DNA of 64,000 bases from Scleroderma bovista (lineage: Eukaryota; Basidiomycota; Agaricomycetes; Boletales; Sclerodermataceae): contig JAYMGJ010000287.1 in NCBI GenBank assembly GCA_037178675.1, forward strand, positions 1-64,000, given 5' to 3'. Position numbers and translations under genes: made by a program. Below the pieces are notes generated by a model. The model had not been told where the DNA came from. It saw nothing but the letters and a program-made list of their open reading frames with translations, and searched no databases. Positions 23,151 to 33,910 of this stretch are shown piece by piece (position 1 is the stretch's first letter; each line of letters opens with the position of its first letter).

Positions 23151-23427
23151 GGACAGCGACCAACTTGGCTTGCGTATTAGAGGTCCGTGGGAGACTTCCA
23201 GGGCGGGTCTCCAAAGCCAAACTTCACTCACCGCGCAGGCTAATAGGGAGGAGCAACAAAGTCCGCACTCTTAGTAGTAGTTTCATCCAAAGGCCAAATT
23301 ACCATAGCTCCATTGGTTCACTGTATTTAATCTGATCCACGACGGTCATGCTCGTGACGAAGAAACAAAATTACATACACTCAGAGAAATGGCAGAAGAC
23401 TTGGGGTGTTCCTGACCAGTAATGATC

Positions 23428-24783
23428 TCATTCTAAACAAGCCGCGACCCGCTGTGCTACATCAATGTCCAGGTGGCACCTTTTCGTCAAGACCCGAACC
23501 ATATCCCTTCCCTTCAGAAAGGTCTTGTCGCTCACCAGTGCTGTCAGACCTTTAATCAACCTCCCAATCCAGGCCTCGGACGGCATCGTAAACTTCCCTC
23601 GCTCGTCATACTGCGTCAGAAGCGCGCAGATCGCGTCCCGAGACTGCAGATATTTGGGATGGTCAATTACTCCCGTGACGCACGCATGTCCCGCGGTCAG
23701 GATACCATAGCGCTCCAACAACTTCTCGTTCCGAGGCCACCAGTCTTCCATATGTTGTTCGCGTTCGAGATGTGTGATAACAAGCGCAACTGGTACCTCC
23801 TTCCTCCCCAGGATTTCATAGAAGAGCCTGTAATTGCTCTGCGTGGTCGCCGTTACGCGGTTTCCGCGGATGCAGAACAAGAGGAGACTGATTCCACCAG
23901 CGGCGTTCAGGCTCTTGATGAGTTGAATTGTCTTCTCGACAGCGTCCAGATATCCGGTTGGGCCTAACTCTGGCTCGTTCAGCCCAACCGTGTCCCACAT
24001 CTGTACCTTCGCAGATCCGATGTCAAACGTATATTCTTTGGAATCCATGGTACATCTTGGGGCATCAGCCGAGATGGCTGCGACCTCTTGGCCCGTGATT
24101 AGGTTGATTAATGAACTCTTCCCCACGCCTGTCTCACCAAAAAGGATGACATTGATATTCTGCGGGGAAGTGGATCTTGGTGGAAGAGAACCTCGACGTA
24201 TGAGTTTATGGACGGCCATCTGACATTCACGGTACCGACCAGGTGTTGGTGGGTGGCACTCGTCGGGTAAAGTGGTAATACAAGCATGTCCTGCAAACTT
24301 CATGCCATAATCGGTAAGCGTGGATTGATTATTCGTCCACCAGCTCTCCATGCCATCTTGTGTTGGTGCCATCTTTTCCAGTTCCGTGATGACAGCTGCG
24401 ACAGGGATATGGCAGGATACCTTGGCGCATATACCCTTGATAACCATGTATATTTGTTGCATCGCTTTCGTGATTTTCGTACCCCTGAAACAGAGAATGA
24501 GGAGATGCGTTCCATGCGTTTTCTCGAGTTGAGTTAGGAGATTTCGCAATATCTCCTCAGCCCGTTTCGATGGTACATTTCCATTTGTCCCCTCATTCAA
24601 ACCAGGGGTATCCCATAGATAATAGCTATGTCCGAATATCGTTGCAGGATGTCGAGTCATATCGAGCGTGACCCCCCCGGCATCGTTCGATGCTAGCGCT
24701 CTTGTTTCGCCCAGAATGAGATTAACCAGCGAGCTCTTTCCAACTCCGGATTCCCCTGTGATGATAATGTTGCGAGTGGACAT
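23428..24783 (-). CDS. Tandem AIG1/GIMAP-like GTPase
   Basis: Single-exon 451-aa protein with two consecutive P-loop GTPase domains. Domain 1 has P-loop GESGVGKSSLVNLILGE (residues ~10-26) and switch II WDTPGLNEG. Domain 2 has GETGVGKSSLINLITGQ (~212-228) and WDTVGLNEP. Each is followed by a hydrophobic LLLFCIRG/LLILCFRG strand and a TELEK or THLERE motif near the expected G4 position. This is the layout of septin/AIG1/Toc34-like GTPases found in expanded families in Agaricomycetes. Domain 2 has Val where domain 1 has the canonical DTPG Pro (DTVG). No membrane anchor is visible. The lack of introns contrasts with all neighbours, suggesting retroposition or a lineage-specific expansion. The function is unknown. 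Confidence 0.85.
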   Translation of the reverse strand: MSTRNIIITGESGVGKSSLVNLILGETRALASNDAGGVTLDMTRHPATIFGHSYYLWDTPGLNEGTNGNVPSKRAEEILRNLLTQLEKTHGTHLLILCFRGTKITKAMQQIYMVIKGICAKVSCHIPVAAVITELEKMAPTQDGMESWWTNNQSTLTDYGMKFAGHACITTLPDECHPPTPGRYRECQMAVHKLIRRGSLPPRSTSPQNINVILFGETGVGKSSLINLITGQEVAAISADAPRCTMDSKEYTFDIGSAKVQMWDTVGLNEPELGPTGYLDAVEKTIQLIKSLNAAGGISLLLFCIRGNRVTATTQSNYRLFYEILGRKEVPVALVITHLEREQHMEDWWPRNEKLLERYGILTAGHACVTGVIDHPKYLQSRDAICALLTQYDERGKFTMPSEAWIGRLIKGLTALVSDKTFLKGRDMVRVLTKRCHLDIDVAQRVAACLE

Positions 24784-25619
24784 GTAAGATCACCTGTGCG
24801 TGGCGCTGCTTAAGGGCTTGAGACTAATGGGCTTAGTTTAGTGTCTTACCCAGCCTTGTACACGCGAAGCCACTTGTATGTAAAATCTTGCCCCAACTTG
24901 AGATTCCTCAAGCGACTATGAATGGCTCTTTGGACTTGAAGCCAATGAGCCGACGCAACCGACGAAAGGAAAGCATGAGAATTATCCTCACCCAAATCAA
25001 TACGAAATGTCTTGTAGAAGTCCGCTGTTAGAGGGTGGTGGTGGAAGATTTTTCGCTTGATCGCTACAGTTGATACGAAGCGCGATCGGTCGGTCGATGA
25101 AGGATGCTTTGGCAGAAGTGCAGGGAGTAACGGGAATACCGCTGGGTGCTCGCAGTCTGGGCCCGCTTTGCAACGAGGAGCCATCGACTGAGCCATCACC
25201 ATGAGGCAAGTGGAGTCTAGACAGTTACCTCTCCTAGGCAGATATGGTCTAGGGTTGCATCATGCGTGGACTCGACTGAAAGGCGTGGAAGGACTGACTC
25301 TTCTGACTTCAGTCATCCTGGGTGGAAGGATAGTTATGTATGTGTATGATCACACCAGCAAACTCGAGCTACTGCTGGTGAGAGTGGGCGAAAGATTTCA
25401 GATGACCAGAGCTAGACGCTGAGTTAGAGCTTTCTCGTCCAGAACGTACAAGTATAGGTCCTGTGTCTGCGGCATCGTTTAATTATTTATTCCCCCGGGC
25501 CCGCCAGTTCCAGCAAGAAACAAAATTTCACGTTGCCATTGGTCCATTGGTTAAGTGACGGATGATCATGGTATGTACTAAAGGCCAGCCATCGATCTCC
25601 ATTATACATATATTGATCA
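24784..25619. other. Intergenic with one open frame
   Basis: A minus-strand open frame at 25202-24846 (118 codons, containing YKTFRIDLGEDNSHAF and QVQRAIHSRLRNLKLGQ) looks protein-like but matches nothing I know. Otherwise nothing is seen. Confidence 0.3.
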
Positions 25620-28075
25620 CTACGCATCTGCGCCAGCGTCTCCAAATATCCCGTCAAAGTACTTTCCAACACTTTCAGCACCCCGAACAACCGCGCCAAC
25701 GACACCATCCGGTCGTACGACAACAACTTTGGTTTCTCCTTTGCCGACCACGTACGCACGGTATGCGTGTCCTGCGCGGTCAACGAGTACTTCGCCATCA
25801 ACTTGTATTGTCTCCCCGCTAAACTTCCCTCGTTCCACCTCTCCAGGCATGTCCTTCGCGGCTTCATTTTCATAGGATGTTGGACGATCGGAAGGGAGGA
25901 CAACCATGCGTCTGACTAACTTCTCGTTTCCCTTCCTCTCCAGCCGTTCCAGTCCAGAAAGCACCTGTTGTACCACAGGAATAGATAACAACGGGACAAA
26001 AATGAGCACGGTGTGATACGTGGGTGCGAAGACATCAAAGAGCCGTGTGTTCTCTGGGCCGTTTCCAGGTAGCGCCGGCATGAGATCAGGAGCATCCGGC
26101 GCACGGTCTCCTGCTCGCAATACGCCATCTTCGGGGACGCAGTAGGAGCTGGATACTTGGATGGAAGACGCAGGAGCGAACTCGTCGATGACGATTGGGC
26201 TTGTGCGATAGTTCACGCCGAGCATGTAAAGTTCCTTGCCGCGCGTCATTGCGCGTTCGGCGGTCATTTCTGGATTCATCATCTCTTTGCTATTCTGGTC
26301 GGGTTTACCCACTGTCAACCGATGTAGGGCAGTTGTAACGTTGAGCATCTCCCCAATGACAGGGATCCGCTCAGCGGTATAAGTCTCGAGCAAGGTCGAT
26401 GAGGATAAACCCTTGTAGACTAATGCAAGTTTCCAAGCGATATTGAACTGAGGCAGGGGAATACGCGCAAGAAAAGGTATTTGATTTAACGAGCAGAGGA
26501 GAAAAGCTTAGAGAAAGCAAAAATACAATGCCGTGTGTGGACTCACCGCGTCTTGGACGGCTGAATTCATCCCTTGTCCACCAGTAGGACTATGTACGCT
26601 AGAAAGATAGGAAGTCAGTTCGACGCCTCAAATTCCATCACCAGCCTGCTCTATTTGATCCGGGGGAGAGTGGATACTCACTGGCCAGCGTCTGGACACA
26701 AAATACATATCCCATAAAATAAAGCAATGAGCGAATGAACGTTAATCAGGCCGTGACACACCTCCTGAAACAAAAACCCTCCCCACCCCAAACTTGTTCA
26801 CCATCCTGATATTAGGTCTATCGCAATTTTTTTTTCAGTATTCGCTGCTGTCGTATACGAGATCTGATGGAAAAGGTGTGCGAAAGATCGGACGTACCGA
26901 AAATCTGAAAGCCACAATACCTCCGAAACCTTGACATCATTGCCGAGTCCTATCGTGTCTTTGATATACGCCACAAGTAGCTCTTCGTCGTGGAGCAGAT
27001 GCGTTAGATCACGCGCGGTGTTTGATATCATAACCTGGTAGCCGTCACTGCCGAGTTCATCGGTTGGACGAAGGGTGATCCTTGGTAAAGGGTAGTGTGT
27101 TGAATGACGAGAAAATCAGAAATGGAAACGTACATGTTGATGGGCATTTCGCCGAAGAAGTGCCAGTGCTGTCGAAAACGGTGGAGTCAGTTGATTTCGT
27201 GTGTTCCCTCATGGGAAATAAATACATACGACACGGTCGAGATGCTTAGCCTCCAACCGCATATCAGCAAGGATTATATGCTCGTGTCGGGTTGCCCCAA
27301 GGAATGTTAGTCCTAGGAGTTTTCTTGTTATACCTAATGAAGATCATTTGATGATGATGTTAGTTGATCTCTTTTTTAATTTGCTGGGAAGAGAGTAACC
27401 TTTTGCGCCATCAGCGCCAATCAAATACGCTGCTTGGATTTCTTCTTCGGTCTCTGATCCATCGTTCACATAACGTTTGAGCCTCGCATGAACGCATGTG
27501 CTGTCCTGCGTGAACGAGGCAAGCTGGGTTCCCAGTTCGACTGTACAGCCGTATCGTGCGAGATGCGAGCGGAGCGTGCCTTCAAGGTTAGGTTGCCCAA
27601 GGCATTTAGGGTTGTACTAGCGTACGAGTTGGCTAGTTTCCTCACTGTCGTTGGAAGAATAAACGTACATATGGAATGGCAGGTGTGGGCTCCGTATAAG
27701 GGCAAACGTTGAAAACTTTTAGTGGTTCGACGGAGCCCGTTTTATGTAACTGGATCCGAGGGAGCGGGGTTGCGAGGTCATGGATTTCGGGAACACGGAG
27801 AAAATGGAATACTTCGAATGAACGAGGCTGAGTTGTCGGTAGGTATGAATGTAAAGAGGTGAATTAGGAGACATACATGTATCCCGGCACCGCGTTGGCC
27901 GCGTCTAAATTGCCGTTCCTTCTCAATGATGCGTACCGGGATATTATTCTGGACAAGCGTTAAAGCTGCCACTAGGGCGGCAGGGCCTGCACCGACCTGT
28001 CGTTACAACCTGTAAGGCGGAAAGGGGAGGGGTGATGAGCGCAGGGAAACGTACCACAAGTACAGGGAGAGCCAT
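25620..28075 (-). CDS. FAD-dependent aromatic monooxygenase (PHBH/PheA/TetX-like)
   Basis: Class A flavoprotein hydroxylase using NAD(P)H and O2; the substrate is probably a phenolic or polyketide. ATG at 28075. The split N-terminal Rossmann motif reads VVGAGPAALVAALTLVQ, then IIEKERQFRRGQRGAGI and PRSFEVFHFLRVPEIH. Mid-protein are LEGTLRSHLARYGCTVELG and the family DG-like motif YLIGADGAK. The second FAD motif GDAGHVHSPTGGQGMN is assembled from three exons including a 10-nt microexon at 26692-26701. The C-terminal thioredoxin-like domain (PTYHTVLIFVPLL, VLVDRAGHAYRAYVVG, VVVVRPDGVVG) ends at 25620. At least nine exons. A decayed second copy lies immediately upstream. Key FAD residues are intact, so this copy is probably functional. 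Confidence 0.9.
26692..26701 (-). other. 10-nt microexon of the monooxygenase
   Basis: Bases 26701-26692 (minus: ACGCTGGCCA) are flanked by an intron ending TGTCCAG and one beginning GTGAGT. Joining GGAG + this + CGTACAT encodes G-D-A-G-H-V-H, the invariant FAD-binding motif. Without it the frame and motif are lost. Confidence 0.85.
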
Positions 28076-28099
28076 GATCCTGTGGTGCTACGAGGCCTT

Positions 28100-28550
28100 G
28101 TCCAATATATAGCCATAGGGTTATTCAGCAAGCTGACGAGTACTTTCTGCCGAGGTCCTGGAGGACTTCAATCTGGTCACCGATGGGTGGGAGTGGGCTG
28201 TACATGAGTCACTGACGAGTGTATGATGCTGGGAGATGACATCAATCTGGCAGCCGATGGGGGAGAAAGTGCGGGCGCGCATAATATCGGTAGGGTCGCA
28301 GTTGCAGTAGACTACCACAGAAACTACTTAGTAGTCTGACGAAGTGAGGACTTCAAGCTGGGTCATGTCGGCATCTGGAAGGCGTAGTTAAGGTGTATAT
28401 GTAGCCATGGAGCGACATGGAAGCTGAAGCGCTGACGAGTGCATGATGCCGGAGACTTAATCAGTGACCGAGAGGTGAGAAGGTCGCGGTTGACTACCTG
28501 AGACCTTACCACGGAGCTATGTGAGGGACCTGGTCACTGAGGCAGTGAGA
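28100..28550. repeat. Degenerate direct repeats upstream of the monooxygenase
   Basis: At least three imperfect units start near 28139, 28211 and 28430. They share GACGAGTG, CAATCTGG, a CACCGATGGG-like core, GTCGCAGTTG or GTCGCGGTTG, and ACTACC. A further unit lies at 29391-29460 beyond the relic copy. They occupy the promoter side of the gene and its dead duplicate. Confidence 0.7.
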
Positions 28551-28559
28551 TATCATTGT

Positions 28560-29264
28560 GCAATCCAGGTATCCCGTCACGGGCCCGTAAAAGTAAGTAG
28601 TCCTTCCCAACACCTTCAGCATCTGGGCCGACGACGCTGTGAACGCACGACAATAACTTCGAAGGTTTCGCCTTTGCCGACCACATACGCACTATCAAGA
28701 ATCATATACTCATGTCGAGTCGCCCCAAGGAATGTTAGTCCTAGGGGTTTTCTTGTTATACCTAATGAAGATCATTTGTTGATCTCTTTTTTCTCGGGAT
28801 ATGTCAAGAGGAGAGTAACCTTCTGTACCATCAGCACCGATCAAATATGCCACATGGATCTCCTCTTCGGTCTCTGATCCATCATGATCTGTACAACGTT
28901 TGAGCCTCGCATGGACACATACGCTGCCCTGCGTGAACGAGGCAAACTGGGTTCCCAGTTCGACTGTACAGCCATAAATGGCACGTGTGGGCTCCGTACA
29001 AGGTAAGCATTGTTGAAAGCCCGTTTTGTGTCACTGGATCAGGGGAACGCGGAGAAAGTAAAATACGAGGCTGGGTGTTGGTAGGTATGTAAGAGGATAT
29101 AAAGAGACGAAACGGGAGACATACCTTGTTGTTGCTCCTTCTCCATGATGCGTACTGGGACATTATTCTGGGTGGCAAGGCTGTCATTGGGGAGTCAGGG
29201 CCAGCGCGTAATAAGGGGTGGGGGTATGCGCAGAGGAACGTACCACAAGTACAGGAAGAGCCAT
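28560..29264 (-). pseudogene. Decayed tandem copy of the FAD monooxygenase
   Basis: Minus-strand relic. At its 5' end (29264) it repeats the start ATG GCT CT(T) CCT GTA CTT GTG and the following GTACG donor. It then repeats fragments of the second exon (AATAATGTCCCAGTACGCATCAT). Next, 28690-29010 matches functional 27270-27710, including the intron with CCTAATGAAGATCATTTG. Finally, 28556-28690 matches 25640-25760 of the C-terminal exon. About 2.4 kb of gene is thus compressed to 0.7 kb by at least one large internal deletion, with many small indels. It cannot encode a working enzyme. Confidence 0.85.
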
Positions 29265-29390
29265 GGTTGTGTTGGGGGCGCTACGAGGCGTTGGCATGCA
29301 GTGTGCTGTGTCAGGGAGAGGACTTCACCCATGGGTAAGAAAATACGGCTGAGCAGACGCAGTTGATTGCCAAATTACGTGGGGAATGGA

Positions 29391-29460
29391 TGACGAGTGA
29401 CTACAATCCAGTCACCGATGGGTGAGGGGGAGTTGGGGTCGCAGTCCACTACGAAACTAA
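29391..29460. repeat. Fourth copy of the upstream repeat
   Basis: GATGACGAGTGACTACAATC followed by CAGTCACCGATGGGTG, GGGTCGCAGTCC and ACTACGAAAC. It matches the units at 28139-28330 and lies 90 bp upstream of the kinase start codon. Confidence 0.7.
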
Positions 29461-29549
29461 TACATACGAAGTACATTCTTGAGAAGGGGTGGCTGTGCAT
29501 TGTGGGGTTGTATTCTTATGTTCTTGTCTTTTTTCTTGTCGCCTCCGAA

Positions 29550-32500
29550 ATGCTGCAATTCGAGTCCTTCCCAACGCTCGCTGACCTGAGCAGGAATGCG
29601 TCTGTCATCTCCTCATCCTCTGACTCCGAGTCCCTGCAAGATGCCCCACCAACTCCTCGTCCGCGTCCGACTCGCACCTTCTCCTCTCCCCGCTCGCGTA
29701 GTCCTCAGTCACCTGCAATCCAGCCCATCCGTCCGCCCTCCTACCTCACCCGTGAACTCGGCGTATCCGACCGTGAATCCGCACCTTATCCCTCCAGATC
29801 CCGTGCTCCCCCGCGCTCGCAGTCCAGAAAGCGCTCCCGCTCTCGGAACCCCTCTGCTAATAACAGGCCGTCCGCTCAGGACTTTACCTTCCTCAGCACA
29901 CTCGGAGAAGGCTCCTACTCCTCTGTGCGTCTTCTTCCATCACATCCCACTCACCCTCCCGCCTTACATCACTAGGTCATGCGTGCACGGCACATCCGCA
30001 CTGGTCAAGACTACGCAATCAAGATCCTGGACAAAAACCACCTCATACGTAAAGATAAAATGGGAGTTGCAATGACAGAAAAGCTTGTCCTCATCAAACT
30101 CGGTGCTGGCCACCCAGGGATCATTCATCTTCATTGGACATTCCAGGACGAGTGGAGCCTATGTGCGTCAGTTCCCCACCCCGCCTAATCTCCAATCCCA
30201 TCAACTTCACGACACAGTTTTTGTTCTCGACCTTGCACCAAATGGTGAAATGCAAACACGCATTTCACGCATGGGTTCACTCTCCCTGGCCTGCGCCCGG
30301 TACTACACTGCTCAGATAATCGACGCTTTGGATTACATGCATTCAAAAGACGTCATACATAGGTATGCACCGGTTCCCCTATCTATCAATTCACCGAGAT
30401 CACCATCTCATACTTTATCTCATTGATGTCCCCTGTAAAATAGGGATTTAAAACCAGAAAACCTTCTCCTCGATGCCGACTTCCGCATCAAGATTACTGA
30501 CTTTGGTACAGGGAAGATCCTTGAGCCAGGTCGTGAGTATCCTGGTCTTTTGTGTCACCTTACTTGTCCACGTGCCATCTCATAAATTAATCAGAGGAAC
30601 GTGCAAACTCATGGGTGGGTACCGCACAATACATTTCTCCTGAGCTCCTCGAGCATGGTGAGACGAGCAAGCGGTGCGTCCTTTCTTTTGGCCATCCCAC
30701 TATTGTATGTTCACATCCCCATACGTCTTCATGTCTCACCCCATCACCATAATGTCGTGCAAACGCACATCTACTACACAGCTCCGATCTGTGGTCCCTC
30801 GGCTGCATCGTCTATCAGATGATTGCCGGCCGCTTCGCGTTCCATGGCTCATCTGAATACCTCACTTGGCAGAAGGTCAAGAAACTGGATTATACCTTTC
30901 CCGAGGGCTTCGACGAGGATGCTAAAGATTTCATCCAGAAGTTGTTCGTAAGTCCTTCCCATTTCGCCTTCCAATCCCCTTTGTCTCCTTTTCCTGACAT
31001 ACATTATCATTCACCATTACCTCATAATATGTCTGTAGGTCCTTGAACCGACCCGGCGTCTCGGCGCTGGACCCGAGGGAAGCCCCAATTCCAGAGCGGC
31101 ACTACGTAGTCATCCCTTTCTTGCGCCCGTCAAGTGGGAAACACTCTGGACTGACCCCGTGCCTCCAATCGAGACCGGCCTTCTGAAGAAAGAAGGGTGG
31201 AGAAATAGATCCGGTGGTGCTGGAGCAGCACATGGACAGGATGAAGATGAATGGGAGGGGAGATGGGGAAACGTAGGCGTTATTTGGGATGCACTGGTTG
31301 GTGGAGAAGATGATGAGGACGAACTAAAGGACGAACTAAGTGGGCCAGGATGGAGTAGTGGCGGCGGGACCGGTGGCGGTGGCACTAATGGACCATCCAG
31401 GAAGAATGTTGGCAGAGGCGGGAATAGATGCATGGCAAGAGGCAGCGCGGGCTCAAGGGATGACATCGACGATGACGGACTGCGTTGGGCGGAAGATGCC
31501 GAGGGACCTGAGTTTGAAAGGTTTAGGATGAAGGGTACCAACGTGCTGGTGCGATGCGAGGAGGGGGATGAGGAGGCTGAGGCTGTTGCCTTGCACCATA
31601 GCCATGCCGAAAAGCAAGTACCAGACAAAGGTACACAAGGTAAACTTGTCATAGCGGATGACTCGAATGACTCTACAGGGGAAATTAATGGCACGCCAAC
31701 GACATTGCCACTACCCCTGCCAATATCAATACCCCTGCCCACGTCTAACGAACCTCCTTTCTCGTTACCGTCGGCCTTGGCTTTGGGCTCAGACTCCGGT
31801 TCAGGGTCGGGGACAATTTCGTCAGACGGAAGTATTAGGCGCGTTCAGCAAGACGAGAAACCCACCTTCCGGTCATCACAACCTGCTGTGGATGATAACC
31901 TCGTGCTGCAGGTGACTAGGCTGAGCCTAGGCGAGAATGCTGCGGAGGAGCCGGGGTTGGGAGATGGAGCCGGGGTTGGGAGTGGAAGTGAAATGAGAGG
32001 AAGGGATCGGACATTGACACCTGTACAGGGAAATATGTTGTATGCAAAGAATTTGGATTGGTGCGTGTATTTCTCGTTCCATTGGTGGGCATCAAAACTG
32101 ACAGATGCGATGTCCGCTCTTTGGCTATGTCCCCCGACCCCTCTTGCATATCCTTACGCCGATGTCATACAATATCGAACGAACTGTCAGGTCACCGATC
32201 CTTCTCCCAGGTGAACACGTTATTTTTCACTCGCGCGTAGAAGCCCGTTCACCGAGGCGTCGCGGTAGTCGACTTCGGTTACCTCTGAGCGTCGTGTCTC
32301 CGACGAGGCCCAAGCCGCGAGAGTTGGTACTGACGAATTATAGGTTATTGTGCGTGAAGAGGAAAGAGAACTCTCCTGGAGGTGGAGGAGTCTACCCCAG
32401 TTCCAGATCCGTGAGCACCATGGGATCTGGAGTTGGTGTGAGTGGTACTGGGACAAGCGGGTTTAGAAATGGGAAGGACGCTGCTTTGCCGAGTGTAAGC

Positions 32501-32845
32501 TTTACTGTGAAGACGGAGTTGGTGCTTGGTGTGCGTATTGATATAAGGGGAAATAATCAAAAGGAAGGAAAGGAGAAAGATAAGGAAAGTAGGGAGAAGG
32601 AGAAGGGATCCATTGTTGAGAGCGCAGAGAGAAAGAGCGACAGGGAGTTTGTTGTGCTGACCGTGAGTAACTTCCCAACTTTTCGTGCAGAGGTTTACCC
32701 CTATCTGAACTCATGATGAATGACTTTTCGCAAACAGTCGATGACTTCACAAACCTACGCTACCGAGACGAGCGCGTTGGCCGCGCAGTGGATAGACAAG
32801 ATTAACACCTCACTGCAGCAGTACTCCTCACCTTGTAAACGCTAG
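29550..32845 (+). CDS. PDK1-like AGC protein kinase with C-terminal PH-like domain
   Basis: Ser/Thr kinase related to PDK1/Pkh/Ksg1, which phosphorylates activation loops of other AGC kinases at the plasma membrane. ATG at 29550; about eight exons. An SR/SP-rich N-terminus precedes the kinase domain: glycine loop TLGEGSYSS, the VAIK-equivalent DYAIKILDKNH, helix C MTEKLVLIKL, FVLDLAPNGEM, the catalytic loop HRDLKPENLLLD split by an intron, TDFGTGKI, the P+1 segment WVGTAQYISPELL, SDLWSLGCIVYQMI and RRLGAG. DFGTGK and VGTAQYISPE are PDK1 hallmarks. A long acidic/Gly-rich insert, with GGGTGGGGTNGPS near 31370, leads to a C-terminal domain (GEHVIFHSRVE, LVLTNYRLLCVKRK, AAQWIDKINTSLQQY) that looks like a PH fold. 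The DFG+T and HRD residues are intact. Stop at 32845. Confidence 0.9.
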
Positions 32846-33555
32846 GACTCCTGACTCATCTTCCATGGCCCTTCAACTTCGTGCATGCCGCATTATCTAA
32901 CCTATCTATTGGCAACACTCCCGTAATTGAATCCTATGGAGTGATCCTCATTACCGTTTATGTGCTGCGATACTTGATCCTTTCGTTACAAGCCAGGCCA
33001 TTAATTGCTCATTTATCATCACTATCTTGCCACCATCATTCAAACTCACTCCTTGGAACCCCGTCCGATTCTTGTTTTCAACATTGGTAATTGACAATCC
33101 GTTAGCGTTACATAAATACTTCGTATCGCACATATACATATATTGTATGGAATTATATGTAAATGCGTCTTGTAGTAATTCACCAAATGCTGGCACTAGT
33201 AACTGGTTGCTGAGAGTGCGACGGCATCCCCGGATCAGAGCATCGGCGTATCGCATTGAGTTGGCATGCATTTGTCCTATGTTTAAATGTTGACTACCAG
33301 GTAACTTTCCGCAGACTCTGGGCTCGGTTCAAATTATAGCCGAGACTCGAGAGTCCCGCATGGATAACTTTACAGATCCAAGTGGATTCGGAGCAAACCT
33401 GTTTCTGTCTCTCCACTGTCACATCATCAATATTGTCATCTGCACAGGGGTCAAACTGGTGTGACAGTGATTCATGTAATCAAACCACCTAGTGGCAATT
33501 GGACACTAAAACCATTTCAACCTATTATATAAAGGTAGTGGTTGCACTGTCCTGA
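32846..33555. other. Intergenic, nothing identified
   Basis: 3' flank of the kinase gene. It is AT-richer with short frames only. No gene seen. Confidence 0.5.
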
Positions 33556-33559
33556 AGAC

Positions 33560-33880
33560 TCCCTGTAGGTAACCTCAGTAGTCTGGCAAGCTACTGAGGG
33601 ATATGCAACATCTCCCTGGCTAGGTGACTGTCCCCTTAATATGAGGGGGCACATCATCCCAAGCAGCAAGCACTTTCAGATCATCACAGATCCAGTGAGT
33701 GGGCACCAGTTGGTCCACTGGGAGATGCTGGTATGTCATGGTCAGGATCTCGTACTAGAGGGCAGGGAGGTAAGTGGTAGAGCCATTCTTGTAATAGTCC
33801 CTCTCAGCCTTTTTGGCTTTGATCAATGCCAATGTCTGCTGCGAGACATAGTCATGGTAGTTGTCCTGCATAGCAGAACA
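33560..33880 (-). pseudogene. Coding relic with in-frame stops
   Basis: The minus strand from about 33868 reads DNYHDYVSQQTLALIKAKKA, continues with ERDYYKNGSTTYLPAL and then meets a TAG at about 33755. The same frame goes on with YEILTMTYQHLPVDQLVPTH, WICDDLKVLAAWDDVP and IKGTVT before a second TAG near 33625. The frame is clearly protein-like over about 80 codons and broken twice. It resembles mobile-element or host-expanded family debris, but I cannot name the family. Confidence 0.5.
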
Positions 33881-33910
33881 GGTGGTGGGTGAGTCATATA
33901 CTCTCCGAGC

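Noticed and set aside
31110..31742. 210-codon minus-strand frame opposite the kinase gene
   Set aside because: Ser/Pro low-complexity antisense shadow of the Gly/Glu/Asp-rich kinase linker; no domain.
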